Shown here piece after piece: positions 1 through 5,253 of a stretch of 9,540 nucleotides of DNA (position 1 is the first letter of the stretch; every line of letters starts with the position of its first letter). A program made the position numbers and the translations under genes. Below the pieces are notes generated by a model. The model did not search any database and was not told the origin of the DNA. It worked only from the letters and a program-made list of their open reading frames with translations. Origin of the DNA: Chloroflexota bacterium (GTDB taxonomy: Bacteria; Chloroflexota; UBA6077; JACCZL01); NCBI GenBank assembly GCA_013695975.1, contig JACCZL010000235.1, positions 1-9,540 on the forward strand. The letters run 5' to 3'.

Positions 1-469
1 GGACGCCGGGTAGGAGGCGGGCGACGGCGTCGATGACCACCATCGCCGCCAGCTCGCCGCCGGTGAGGACGTAGTCGCCAATCGACAGCTCGTCGGTCGC
101 CAGGTGCTCCCGAACGCGCTCGTCGACCCCCTCGTAGTGGCCGCAGATCAGGATCAGGCGCGGCTGACTGGCGAGCTCAGCAGCGACCGCCTGGCTGAAC
201 ACCCGGCCCTGTGGGCTCAGGAGAATGATCGGGTCGTCAGGGTCGGCGAGCGACTCGACGGCGGCGAAGATTGGGCCGGGCTTCATCACCATCCCCGGCC
301 CGCCGCCATAAGGATAGTCGTCGACCGTGCGGTGGCGGTCGGTCGTAAAGTCGCGGGGGTTGGTCAAGTGGACCTGGAGCAGCCCTCGACCGATCGCCCG
401 CCCGAGGATACTGTGATCCAATGGCCCGGCGAACATCTCTGGGAACAGCGTGAGCACGTCGACTCGCAT
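1..469 (-). CDS. trmD: tRNA (guanine-N1-)-methyltransferase TrmD, 3' part cut off by window edge
   Basis: TrmD methylates N1 of G37 in tRNAs with a G at position 36, using S-adenosylmethionine, and so prevents +1 frameshifting. The frame opens with MRVDVLTLFPEMF at 469 and is still open at base 1, giving 156 residues of a family usually near 240-260. Visible family motifs are DDYPYGGGPGM (residues 50-60), LLSPQGRVF (83-91), LICGHYEGVDERV (107-119) and SIGDYVLTGGELAA (129-142). The last three build the trefoil-knot SAM site. The C-terminal domain, with the catalytic Asp and tRNA-binding part, lies outside the window. The start is the canonical family N-terminus, but no good Shine-Dalgarno is visible; a strong hairpin lies 10-58 bases upstream. 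The gene is probably the distal member of the glmU unit. It is not in a visible rpsP-rimM-trmD-rplS cluster on its upstream side. Confidence 0.97.
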   Translation of the reverse strand, partial: MRVDVLTLFPEMFAGPLDHSILGRAIGRGLLQVHLTNPRDFTTDRHRTVDDYPYGGGPGMVMKPGPIFAAVESLADPDDPIILLSPQGRVFSQAVAAELASQPRLILICGHYEGVDERVREHLATDELSIGDYVLTGGELAAMVVIDAVARLLPGV

Positions 470-479
470 GACCAAGTAT

Positions 480-527
480 GCAGTAGGCAGTAGATGCGAG
501 TGTGCCCGTTCGTCTACTGCCTACTGC
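480..527. repeat. Inverted repeat made of 7-bp units (hairpin) between metallopeptidase gene and trmD
   Basis: Bases 480-494 (GCAGTAGGCAGTAGA) are perfectly complementary to 513-527, a 15-bp stem. It can extend by a T-G and a G-C pair, leaving a 14-base loop (497-510). Each arm is two copies of a 7-bp unit (GCAGTAG left, CTACTGC right), and the right side carries a further partial copy through 533. The stop codon of the metallopeptidase (528-530) is formed by this extra copy. The hairpin lies just after that stop and just before trmD. No U-tract follows on either strand, so it is a poor intrinsic terminator. An mRNA-stabilising or attenuating hairpin, or a copy of a dispersed palindromic element, fits better. 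Confidence 0.8.
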
Positions 528-941
528 CTACTCGTCCAACTCGGCGTCGGACAGGCCGAAGTAGTGGCCGATCTCGTGGAGGACGGTCGTCCGGATCTCC
601 GCGCGGACGGCGGCCGGCGTCGCGGCGACGGCCAGGATCGGCTCGCGATAGATCGTGATCCGATCGGGCGGGACGAGGTGGTAGGCGGTCCCCCGCTCCC
701 CATATGGCACACCCTCGTAGAGGCCGAGGAGGTCGTCGCGCTCGGGATCCGGGCTGACCTGCAGCTCGGCGGATGTTGGCCGCTCGGCGATGACCACGGC
801 GACGTTGATCAGCCGTTCTCGATACGCGGACGGCAGGCCATCGAGCGTCTGGGCCACGAGCCGCTCGAAGGTCCGCCGATCGGGGCGGTAGCGCCGCAGT
901 GGCGCGCGGTAGCGCTCGAGCCGCTCGGCGCGGGCGCTCAT
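528..941 (-). CDS. Zincin-like metallopeptidase family protein (PF06262 type)
   Basis: This 137-residue protein belongs to the small zincin-like metallopeptidase family once called DUF1025. Members carry a minimal zinc-protease core, and their substrates are not established. The zinc motif HEIGHYFGLSD spans residues 122-132: H122 and H126 are ligands, E123 the predicted base, and D132 lies where a third ligand is expected. Other family hallmarks are FERLVAQTLDGLP (25-37), NVAVVIAERP (46-55), LLGLYEGVPYGERG (71-84) and ITIYREPIL (95-103). The frame stays open further upstream to 1121, but that extension is low-complexity Pro/Arg/His. The ATG at 941 gives the usual family length and overlaps the TGA of the upstream microprotein (ATGA, 938-941), indicating translational coupling. 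No signal peptide is visible, so it is probably cytoplasmic. Recognition of the family is firm; function is unknown. Confidence 0.93.
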   Translation of the reverse strand: MSARAERLERYRAPLRRYRPDRRTFERLVAQTLDGLPSAYRERLINVAVVIAERPTSAELQVSPDPERDDLLGLYEGVPYGERGTAYHLVPPDRITIYREPILAVAATPAAVRAEIRTTVLHEIGHYFGLSDAELDE

Positions 942-1024
942 CGTGGCGGCGGGAGGATCGAGATGATCATGCTCAGGATGACCAACAGGCCGACCACGAG
1001 GTAGACGATCTGGAGCTTGCTCAT
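938..1024 (-). CDS. 28-residue single-pass membrane microprotein, translationally coupled
   Basis: This small frame starts at ATG 1024 and ends at TGA 938-940. It encodes MSKLQIVYLVV at the start and ILPPPR at the end. Residues 6-24 are almost entirely Ile/Leu/Val/Met/Tyr/Gly/Ser, long enough for one transmembrane helix. Lys3 is the only charge before the helix and Arg28 the only one after it, so topology is unclear. An AGGAG (1037-1041) overlaps the TAG stop of the upstream CNNM gene and lies 12 bases before the ATG. Its own stop overlaps the metallopeptidase start (ATGA). This packing between two cotranscribed genes argues for a translated product. Alternatives are a leader peptide whose translation loads ribosomes onto the metallopeptidase start, or a chance frame. 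I do not recognise a family. Confidence 0.6.
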   Translation of the reverse strand: MSKLQIVYLVVGLLVILSMIISILPPPR

Positions 1025-1039
1025 GCCGCGGTTCTGCTC

Positions 1040-2317
1040 CTACCCCGTCTCGTCGTCGACCAGGGTGACACGCAGCTTCTTGAGCCGGCGGCCCTGGGTG
1101 CTGATGACGCTGACCAGGCAACCGTTGACGCGGATCTCGTCGCCGTCAACCGGCACCTTGCCGAGCTCGTGATACACCAGTCCGCCGAGGGTGTCGAACT
1201 CGTCGGTGTTCAGGTGCAGGTGGAGGGCTTCGTTGACGTCGCGAAGAGGTATCCGCGCGTCGACCACTGCCTCGTGGTCGCTCAGGGTCTGGATCGGCTG
1301 CTCTTCGTTGACGTCGTACTCGTCGCGGATCTCGCCGACGATCTCCTCGATCAGGTCTTCGATCGTCAGCAGCCCGGCCGTACCGCCGTACTCGTCGACG
1401 ACGATCGCCACGTGGACCCGCTTCTGCTGGAGGTCCTCGAGCAGCTCGTCGACCTTCTTCGTGTCCGGCACGAAGTAGGGCGGTCGGGCGATCGGCGCGA
1501 CCGGGTCGTCGAGCGTCCCCTCGCGGAGGTGGCGGAGGATATCCTTGGCGTAGACGATCCCGACGACGCTGTCCGGCGTGTCCTGGTAGATCGGGATGCG
1601 CGAGTAGCCGCTCGAGACGACTCGATCGACCACCTGGCGGACCGACGCGTCAGCCGACTCGGCGACCATGTCGATGCGCGGGACCATCACCTCGCGTGCG
1701 GGGCGGTGGCTCATCTCGAAGATGCCGTGGATCATCTCCCGCTCATCCTCTTCGAGGGCGGTGCTGTCGTCGACCGACTCGACGAGGATGCGGAGCTCTT
1801 CCTCAGCCACGGCGCTCGGCTCCGTCGGCTGGTCGCGCCCGAGCAGGCGCAGGCCAAGGCGCTCGAGGCCACGCAGTGGGAGCAAGAGCGGTGCGAAGAC
1901 GACCCCGAACGCGCTCAGCGGGCCGAGCAGCGCCAGGGCCGTCGTCTCGGAGCGGACGACAGCGACCGCCCGCGCCGCGATCTGGACCACGAGCAGCGCG
2001 ACAAGCCCGGCGACCAGGCCCAGGACGATCCACGGCCCGGGATCCGCCACTTCGAGCGCCAGGAGGATGACGCTCACGACGACGCCGGCCGTACCAAATG
2101 CCTCCAGAAGCTGGATCGTCAGGAACACCCAGCCCGGCTCATTGAACACCTTGACGATCGCCTGGGCACGCGGCAAGCCGCTCTCTACAAGCCCCCGAAG
2201 GCGGTTGCGGTTGATGTGAAAGAGCGAGGCCTGCGCCGCCGCGGCGAGGGCCGCGATGCCCAGCGCGATGCCAAGGGCCAGCAGCTTGGCCCAGGTCGCG
2301 GCGCTCATGCCCTCCAT
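1040..2317 (-). CDS. CNNM/CorC-like protein (hemolysin C family): membrane domain, CBS pair, CorC_HlyC domain
   Basis: The 425-residue protein has the architecture of CorC/CNNM proteins, linked in other bacteria to Mg2+ (and Co2+) export or Na+/Mg2+ exchange. Residues 10-32, 64-88, 94-120 and 127-148 form a hydrophobic N-terminal region in the place of the DUF21/CNNM domain. A CBS pair follows (about 207-262, with VMVPRIDM at 210-217, and 273-330, ending VDEYGGTAGLLTIEDLIEEI). A CorC_HlyC domain closes the protein (about 343-422). CBS pairs in this family bind adenine nucleotides. The membrane domain is odd: the usual SGSETAL near the start reads AAAAQASLF (26-33), and no GE-x-x-PK motif is present where VVQIAARAVAV (110-120) occurs. 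Transport activity is therefore uncertain. ATG 2317 lies 12 bases after glmU; ATG 2308, preceded by GGAGG at only 2 bases, is the alternative. Confidence 0.93.
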   Translation of the reverse strand: MEGMSAATWAKLLALGIALGIAALAAAAQASLFHINRNRLRGLVESGLPRAQAIVKVFNEPGWVFLTIQLLEAFGTAGVVVSVILLALEVADPGPWIVLGLVAGLVALLVVQIAARAVAVVRSETTALALLGPLSAFGVVFAPLLLPLRGLERLGLRLLGRDQPTEPSAVAEEELRILVESVDDSTALEEDEREMIHGIFEMSHRPAREVMVPRIDMVAESADASVRQVVDRVVSSGYSRIPIYQDTPDSVVGIVYAKDILRHLREGTLDDPVAPIARPPYFVPDTKKVDELLEDLQQKRVHVAIVVDEYGGTAGLLTIEDLIEEIVGEIRDEYDVNEEQPIQTLSDHEAVVDARIPLRDVNEALHLHLNTDEFDTLGGLVYHELGKVPVDGDEIRVNGCLVSVISTQGRRLKKLRVTLVDDETG

Positions 2318-2329
2318 CGTTGCGCTCGC

Positions 2330-3766
2330 CTAGCGGCTCGCGTCGCCCGCGGATGGCATGAACCCGTCGGCATCGCGCGGACCGGGCGGGCTGGCGGACC
2401 GTCCGGGCACCGGTCGGGCCGGAATGCCGACGACGAGCTGACCTGGTTTGACGTCGCGCGTTACCACCGAACCTGCCCCGGTCCGGGCTCCATCGCCAAG
2501 GCTGACCGGCGCCACCAGCATCGTGTCGCTGCCGATGAACACCCCATCGCCGACGCTGGTGTGGTGCTTGGCCTGCCCGTCGTAGTTGCAGGTGACCGTC
2601 CCGGCCCCGACGTTGGTGTCGCGTCCGACATCCGCATCGCCGACGTAGCCGAAGTGATGCATCCGGGAACCCGCTCCGATCCGGCTCGCTTTCACCTCGG
2701 CGTAATTGCCGAGTTCGACGCCATCCTCGATGGTCGCGCCCGCCCGTAGGTGAGCGAACGGCCCGATCGTGACCCCATGTCCCACGACACATGCTTCGAG
2801 GACCGAGGCCACGACTCGACAATCGCGCCCGAGGTCGCTGTCGCGGACGATGCTGTTGGGGCCGATTTCGGTACCGGCCGCGACCCGCGTCCGCCCCTGA
2901 AGATGGGTATTCGGGTGGAGGACGACGTCGCCTTCGACGTCGACGCCGCTGTCGACGTACACCGTGGTCGGGTCAGGCATCCGCACCCCGCAGTCCATCA
3001 AGCGCCCACGGATCCGGTCCTGGGCCACTCGGTTAACGTCGGCGAGCTGGGCCTGGGTGTTGATCCCCGCGAGCTCGACCATGTCTGGCGGGTGCAGCGC
3101 GACCACCTCGCGGCCCTCTTGCACCGCCACGGCCACCAGGTCGGTCAGGTAGATCTCGTCGCTCGCGCTCCGCGGCAGGCGACCCACGTGCTCCCAGAGC
3201 CACGCCGACTGGTAGACGACGACGCCCGCCCAGATCTCCCGCGTCTCGAGCTCGCCAGCGCCCTCGCGAGTCTCGACGATCCTGAGGACCCGCCCGTCCA
3301 GGTCGCGCTCGATCCGCCCGTAGCCGCTCGGGTCCTCGACGATCCCGGTCAGCAGGACGATGGGGGCCCGCTCCGCGGCCGCGGTCATCCGCTCGAGCGT
3401 GGCCGGCTGGACGAGCACGGTGTCCCCATACAGCACGACGACCAGGTCGCTCCGCCCTTCGAGCGCCTCGCGGGCCTGGAGGACGGCGTGGCCGGTCCCC
3501 CGCTGGTCGGCCTGGTAGACGATGCTGAGACCGTCGCCGGCCGCCGCGGTGACCTGCTCGGCGGCGTGCCCGACCACGAGCACCACGATCGCCGGGTCGA
3601 TGGCGCGACCAACGTCGACCACCTGCCGAACCATCGGCAGCCCCGCGATCGGATGCAGAACCTTGGGGAGCCGCGACCGCATTCGGGTGCCCTGGCCCGC
3701 TGCCAGAATAACCACACCGACGCGGCCACGCGTACTTGGAGGTTCTGAGTTATCGGTTTGCTTCAT
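2330..3766 (-). CDS. glmU: Bifunctional UDP-N-acetylglucosamine pyrophosphorylase / glucosamine-1-phosphate N-acetyltransferase GlmU
   Basis: GlmU makes UDP-GlcNAc, the peptidoglycan precursor, in two steps in the cytoplasm: acetyl-CoA-dependent acetylation of glucosamine-1-P, then uridylylation by UTP. Residue numbers count from the in-frame GTG at 3781. The uridyltransferase domain has VVILAAGQGTRM..RLPKVLHP (23-44), QRGTGHAV (93-100), the metal-binding Asp in LYGD (D120), GYGR (153-156) and GINT (239-242). The left-handed beta-helix acetyltransferase domain begins near 270 and carries PFAHLRAG (341-348), LGNYAEVK (357-364), the likely catalytic His at H376 and GTVTCNYDG (394-402). Full family length is present. 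The C-terminal tail (458-483) is a low-complexity Pro/Ser/Gly extension. I prefer ATG 3766 because the GTG has GGGAG only one base before it, but neither start has ideal spacing. A tRNA-Gln gene ends 80 bases upstream and the CNNM gene follows after 12 bases. Confidence 0.97.
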   Translation of the reverse strand: MKQTDNSEPPSTRGRVGVVILAAGQGTRMRSRLPKVLHPIAGLPMVRQVVDVGRAIDPAIVVLVVGHAAEQVTAAAGDGLSIVYQADQRGTGHAVLQAREALEGRSDLVVVLYGDTVLVQPATLERMTAAAERAPIVLLTGIVEDPSGYGRIERDLDGRVLRIVETREGAGELETREIWAGVVVYQSAWLWEHVGRLPRSASDEIYLTDLVAVAVQEGREVVALHPPDMVELAGINTQAQLADVNRVAQDRIRGRLMDCGVRMPDPTTVYVDSGVDVEGDVVLHPNTHLQGRTRVAAGTEIGPNSIVRDSDLGRDCRVVASVLEACVVGHGVTIGPFAHLRAGATIEDGVELGNYAEVKASRIGAGSRMHHFGYVGDADVGRDTNVGAGTVTCNYDGQAKHHTSVGDGVFIGSDTMLVAPVSLGDGARTGAGSVVTRDVKPGQLVVGIPARPVPGRSASPPGPRDADGFMPSAGDASR

Positions 3767-3846
3767 GCGCGACGGGCGCACTCCCGACTTGCTGTCCGCG
3801 CGACCCCGTCCCTGGAGGCGGTGCGTCGAAGCGAAGCCGAAGGCGG

Positions 3847-3917
3847 CTGGCGAGCCAGGATTCGAACCTGGGATAGAGGTTCCAAAGACCCCTGTGATAC
3901 CGCTTCACCACTCGCCA
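3847..3917 (-). tRNA. tRNA-Gln (anticodon UUG)
   Basis: On the minus strand the 71 bases fold into a full cloverleaf. The acceptor pairs TGGCGAG with CTCGCCA (7 bp). The D arm is GTGA-AGCGGTA-TCAC. The anticodon arm is GGGGT-CTTTGGA-ACCTC, with one G-U pair and TTG at positions 34-36. The variable loop is 4 bases, and the T arm is CCAGG-TTCGAAT-CCTGG. The discriminator is G73, as expected for glutaminyl-tRNA synthetase or a Glu/Gln amidotransferase route. The 3' CCA is not encoded: the next bases read CCG. The gene lies 80 bases before the glmU ATG with no visible terminator between, so the primary transcript probably continues into glmU. Confidence 0.96.
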
Positions 3918-3935
3918 CTGGAGCGCCCTGGATAA

Positions 3936-3965
3936 ACTGTACCGAGCAGGGCTCCGGTTCGTCAA
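3936..3965 (-). promoter_or_regulatory. Sigma70-type promoter for tRNA-Gln (and probably glmU unit)
   Basis: On the minus strand TTGACG (3965-3960) matches 5 of 6 bases of the -35 consensus. It is followed after an 18-base spacer by TACAGT (3941-3936), 4 of 6 bases of the -10. Transcription would start near 3929, about a dozen bases before the mature tRNA 5' end, a normal leader for RNase P processing. It is the best promoter match on this strand upstream of the unit. Confidence 0.65.
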
Positions 3966-4019
3966 CCCGCTCAGGCGGCGTAGTAGAGCCGGGGCGACGC
4001 GTGGAGCGCTCGGCGCGTG

Positions 4020-4646
4020 CTAGGGACGCTGTGGTGTCCCACCGGCGGGGCGCGTGGGCGCGGCGCGTAACGCGGGTGCGGCATTGGTTGGGTTGATCAG
4101 CGGGGGCGTCGTCGGGCGTGGGGTGGCCTGGGCTGTCGGAGGGGCCGGAGGTAGTGGTGGAGCGGGTGGCGCTGGTCGCGGCGTCGGTGGAACGCTCGGG
4201 GGACCCGACCCGCGCGCGTTCGGCGCTGCTTCCTGCGCCCCCGAGGGTGGCGGCGTGGCGGTGATGGCGACGGCTGCGCCCGGCCCGCCCGATCTGGCCG
4301 ACATGGCCCGCGCGGCGGTGGGGAGGGATGGAGGGTTGGCGACTCGAACAGCTCCCGCCGTGGGAGCGGCTGCCGCGGGAACTGGGCTGCGGGCCGGTCG
4401 CGCCAGTGGCGTCGGCTCGGGCGAGCCGAAGACGACTGGCGACCCCAGGCCCCGGACGACCGCGTCCATCGTTCGATCGGGCGTCGGCTGAGGGATGTAG
4501 TTCGACTCGACCTTGGATCCCGACGATCGCCCACAGGCGACGGTCAGGCCCGCGAGCACGGAGCAGACCAGCCACCCGCGCCATCCGGACTGCCGGTGGG
4601 GGAGGCGTGCGCGACCGCCTGGTTCCCCCCTCGCCGCGACTCCCAT
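4020..4646 (-). CDS. Putative proline-rich lipoprotein, no known domain
   Basis: This 208-residue predicted lipoprotein has an Arg-rich N-region, a short hydrophobic core (GWLVCSVLAGLTVAC, residues 24-38) and Cys38 as the likely lipidated residue. After Cys38 comes a short conserved-looking segment (GSKVESNYIPQPTPDRTMDAV, 43-63, and VVRGLGSPVVFGSPEP), then a long Pro/Ala/Thr-rich disordered region to the end. Such tails are typical of cell-envelope spacers. The ATG at 4646 is preceded by GGGGAG at 3 bases, close but acceptable; no in-frame start lies nearer the signal peptide. It is downstream of the LysM lipoprotein gene in the same direction after a 176-base gap. The opposite strand has a Gly-rich open frame over the same bases, but the lipobox supports this strand. 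Function is unknown. Confidence 0.65.
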   Translation of the reverse strand: MGVAARGEPGGRARLPHRQSGWRGWLVCSVLAGLTVACGRSSGSKVESNYIPQPTPDRTMDAVVRGLGSPVVFGSPEPTPLARPARSPVPAAAAPTAGAVRVANPPSLPTAARAMSARSGGPGAAVAITATPPPSGAQEAAPNARGSGPPSVPPTPRPAPPAPPLPPAPPTAQATPRPTTPPLINPTNAAPALRAAPTRPAGGTPQRP

Positions 4647-4822
4647 CCGCTCCCCGATCCCCCGAAGTCTTCGCGACGCTGCGCGCCATTAGTATTGGGG
4701 AAGACGGGCCAGAGCACCAGCCCGGGGACTGCCCGAAAGTGGCCCGTTCGCGCGGGCCCGTCGACGGCCGCCAAAATGTGATACCGCTCAGATCACGGGA
4801 CGGCGCGGCGCTCCCATCCGGC

Positions 4823-5191
4823 TCAGGGTGGCGGGGGGACGCTGAGGACCGCGCCCACCCGCAGGGCGTCGGGGTTGTCTCCGATGGTGGTCCGATTGGC
4901 GTCGTAGATGCGCCGCCAGAGGTTCGCGTCACCGTACAGTCGCTGAGCGATGATCGCCAGGGTGTCGCCCGCGGCGACGGTGTAGCTCTGCGCGGCCGCG
5001 GCCGGCGAGGGACTCGGCGATGGGAGAGGCGAGAGCTGGAACAGGCCCGCTTCCGGCGAGGGCGATGGGCTCGTCAGAACGGGCGGCGGGATCGGCGTCG
5101 CGCTCGGCGGGCTGCTCCCGCCACAGCCGACGAGCGCGGCGCTCAGCACGAGCAGCCCCGCTGGCCCGGCCATCCCCCGCATCCCCCGCAT
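4823..5191 (-). CDS. LysM-domain lipoprotein (peptidoglycan-binding)
   Basis: The 122-residue protein has a short signal with lipobox LVGC (Cys23), a Pro/Ser-rich linker (residues 24-68) and one C-terminal LysM domain (69-118). The LysM hallmarks are SYTVAAGDTLAIIAQRLYGD (69-88), the W/IYDAN segment (92-99) and the closing LRVGAVLSVP (110-119). LysM domains bind GlcNAc-containing glycans, mainly peptidoglycan, so this protein probably links membrane and wall. There is no catalytic domain. AGGAGG (5194-5199) lies 2 bases before ATG 5191 and 11 before ATG 5182. The latter (MRGMAG) is likely the better start; a third ATG is at 5173. The gene is divergent from the DUF1015 gene, with 62 bases between the two starts. 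Confidence 0.88.
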   Translation of the reverse strand: MRGMRGMAGPAGLLVLSAALVGCGGSSPPSATPIPPPVLTSPSPSPEAGLFQLSPLPSPSPSPAAAAQSYTVAAGDTLAIIAQRLYGDANLWRRIYDANRTTIGDNPDALRVGAVLSVPPPP

Positions 5192-5199
5192 AGCCTCCT
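5182..5199 (-). promoter_or_regulatory. Strong Shine-Dalgarno and tandem start codons of the LysM lipoprotein
   Basis: AGGAGG at 5194-5199 is a full anti-SD match. Two tandem copies of ATGCGGGGG (5191-5174) followed by ATGGCC create three in-frame start codons at 5191, 5182 and 5173, with spacings of 2, 11 and 20 bases. The spacing favours the second ATG. Confidence 0.6.
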
Positions 5200-5238
5200 A
5201 ACGGTACGCTGAATCGTCGTGCGATGCCAAGCCACTGC

Positions 5239-5244
5239 TATACT
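5239..5244 (+). promoter_or_regulatory. -10 element (TATACT) placed for a near-leaderless mRNA of the DUF1015 gene
   Basis: TATACT matches 5 of 6 consensus bases and ends 9 bases before ATG 5254. A start site 6-8 bases downstream would fall at 5250-5252, giving a leader of only a few bases. No Shine-Dalgarno precedes this ATG and no convincing -35 is seen 16-18 bases upstream, so this is suggestive only. Confidence 0.4.
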
Positions 5245-5253
5245 CGCGATCCG

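Noticed and set aside
1191..1478. Ser/Arg-rich plus-strand frame of 95 codons
   Set aside because: It is antisense to the CBS-domain region of the CNNM gene and has no recognisable feature.
899..2749. 616-codon plus-strand open frame
   Set aside because: It is antisense to the CNNM, microprotein and glmU genes, its protein is Asp/Arg/Leu-rich with no motif, and long antisense frames are expected in such GC-rich DNA.
4054..4491. Gly/Ala-rich plus-strand frame resembling PE_PGRS-type repeats
   Set aside because: It is the mirror of the proline-rich coding sequence (Pro/Ala codons read as Gly/Arg on the other strand). The lipobox favours the minus strand.
4741..4758. GGCCCG-TTCGCG-CGGGCC hairpin after the LysM gene
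   Set aside because: The stem is only 6 bp, the loop is 6 bases and no U-tract follows; in this composition it is not above chance as a terminator.
4778..4796. GTGAT-N9-ATCAC dyad, possible operator of the Crp type
   Set aside because: Crp/Fnr sites have a shorter spacer (TGTGA-N6-TCACA); 5-bp arms with 9 bases between are weak, and the site lies just after the LysM stop rather than at a clear promoter.
4328..5212. 294-codon plus-strand frame and a 389-codon minus-strand frame (3763-4932)
   Set aside because: Both cross the tRNA, lipoprotein or LysM genes in other frames, are Arg/Pro/Ser-rich and show no domain.
5201..5230. TTGGCA-N18-TACCGT as a promoter for the LysM lipoprotein
   Set aside because: The -10 matches only 3 of 6 bases, and the implied start site would fall inside the Shine-Dalgarno.
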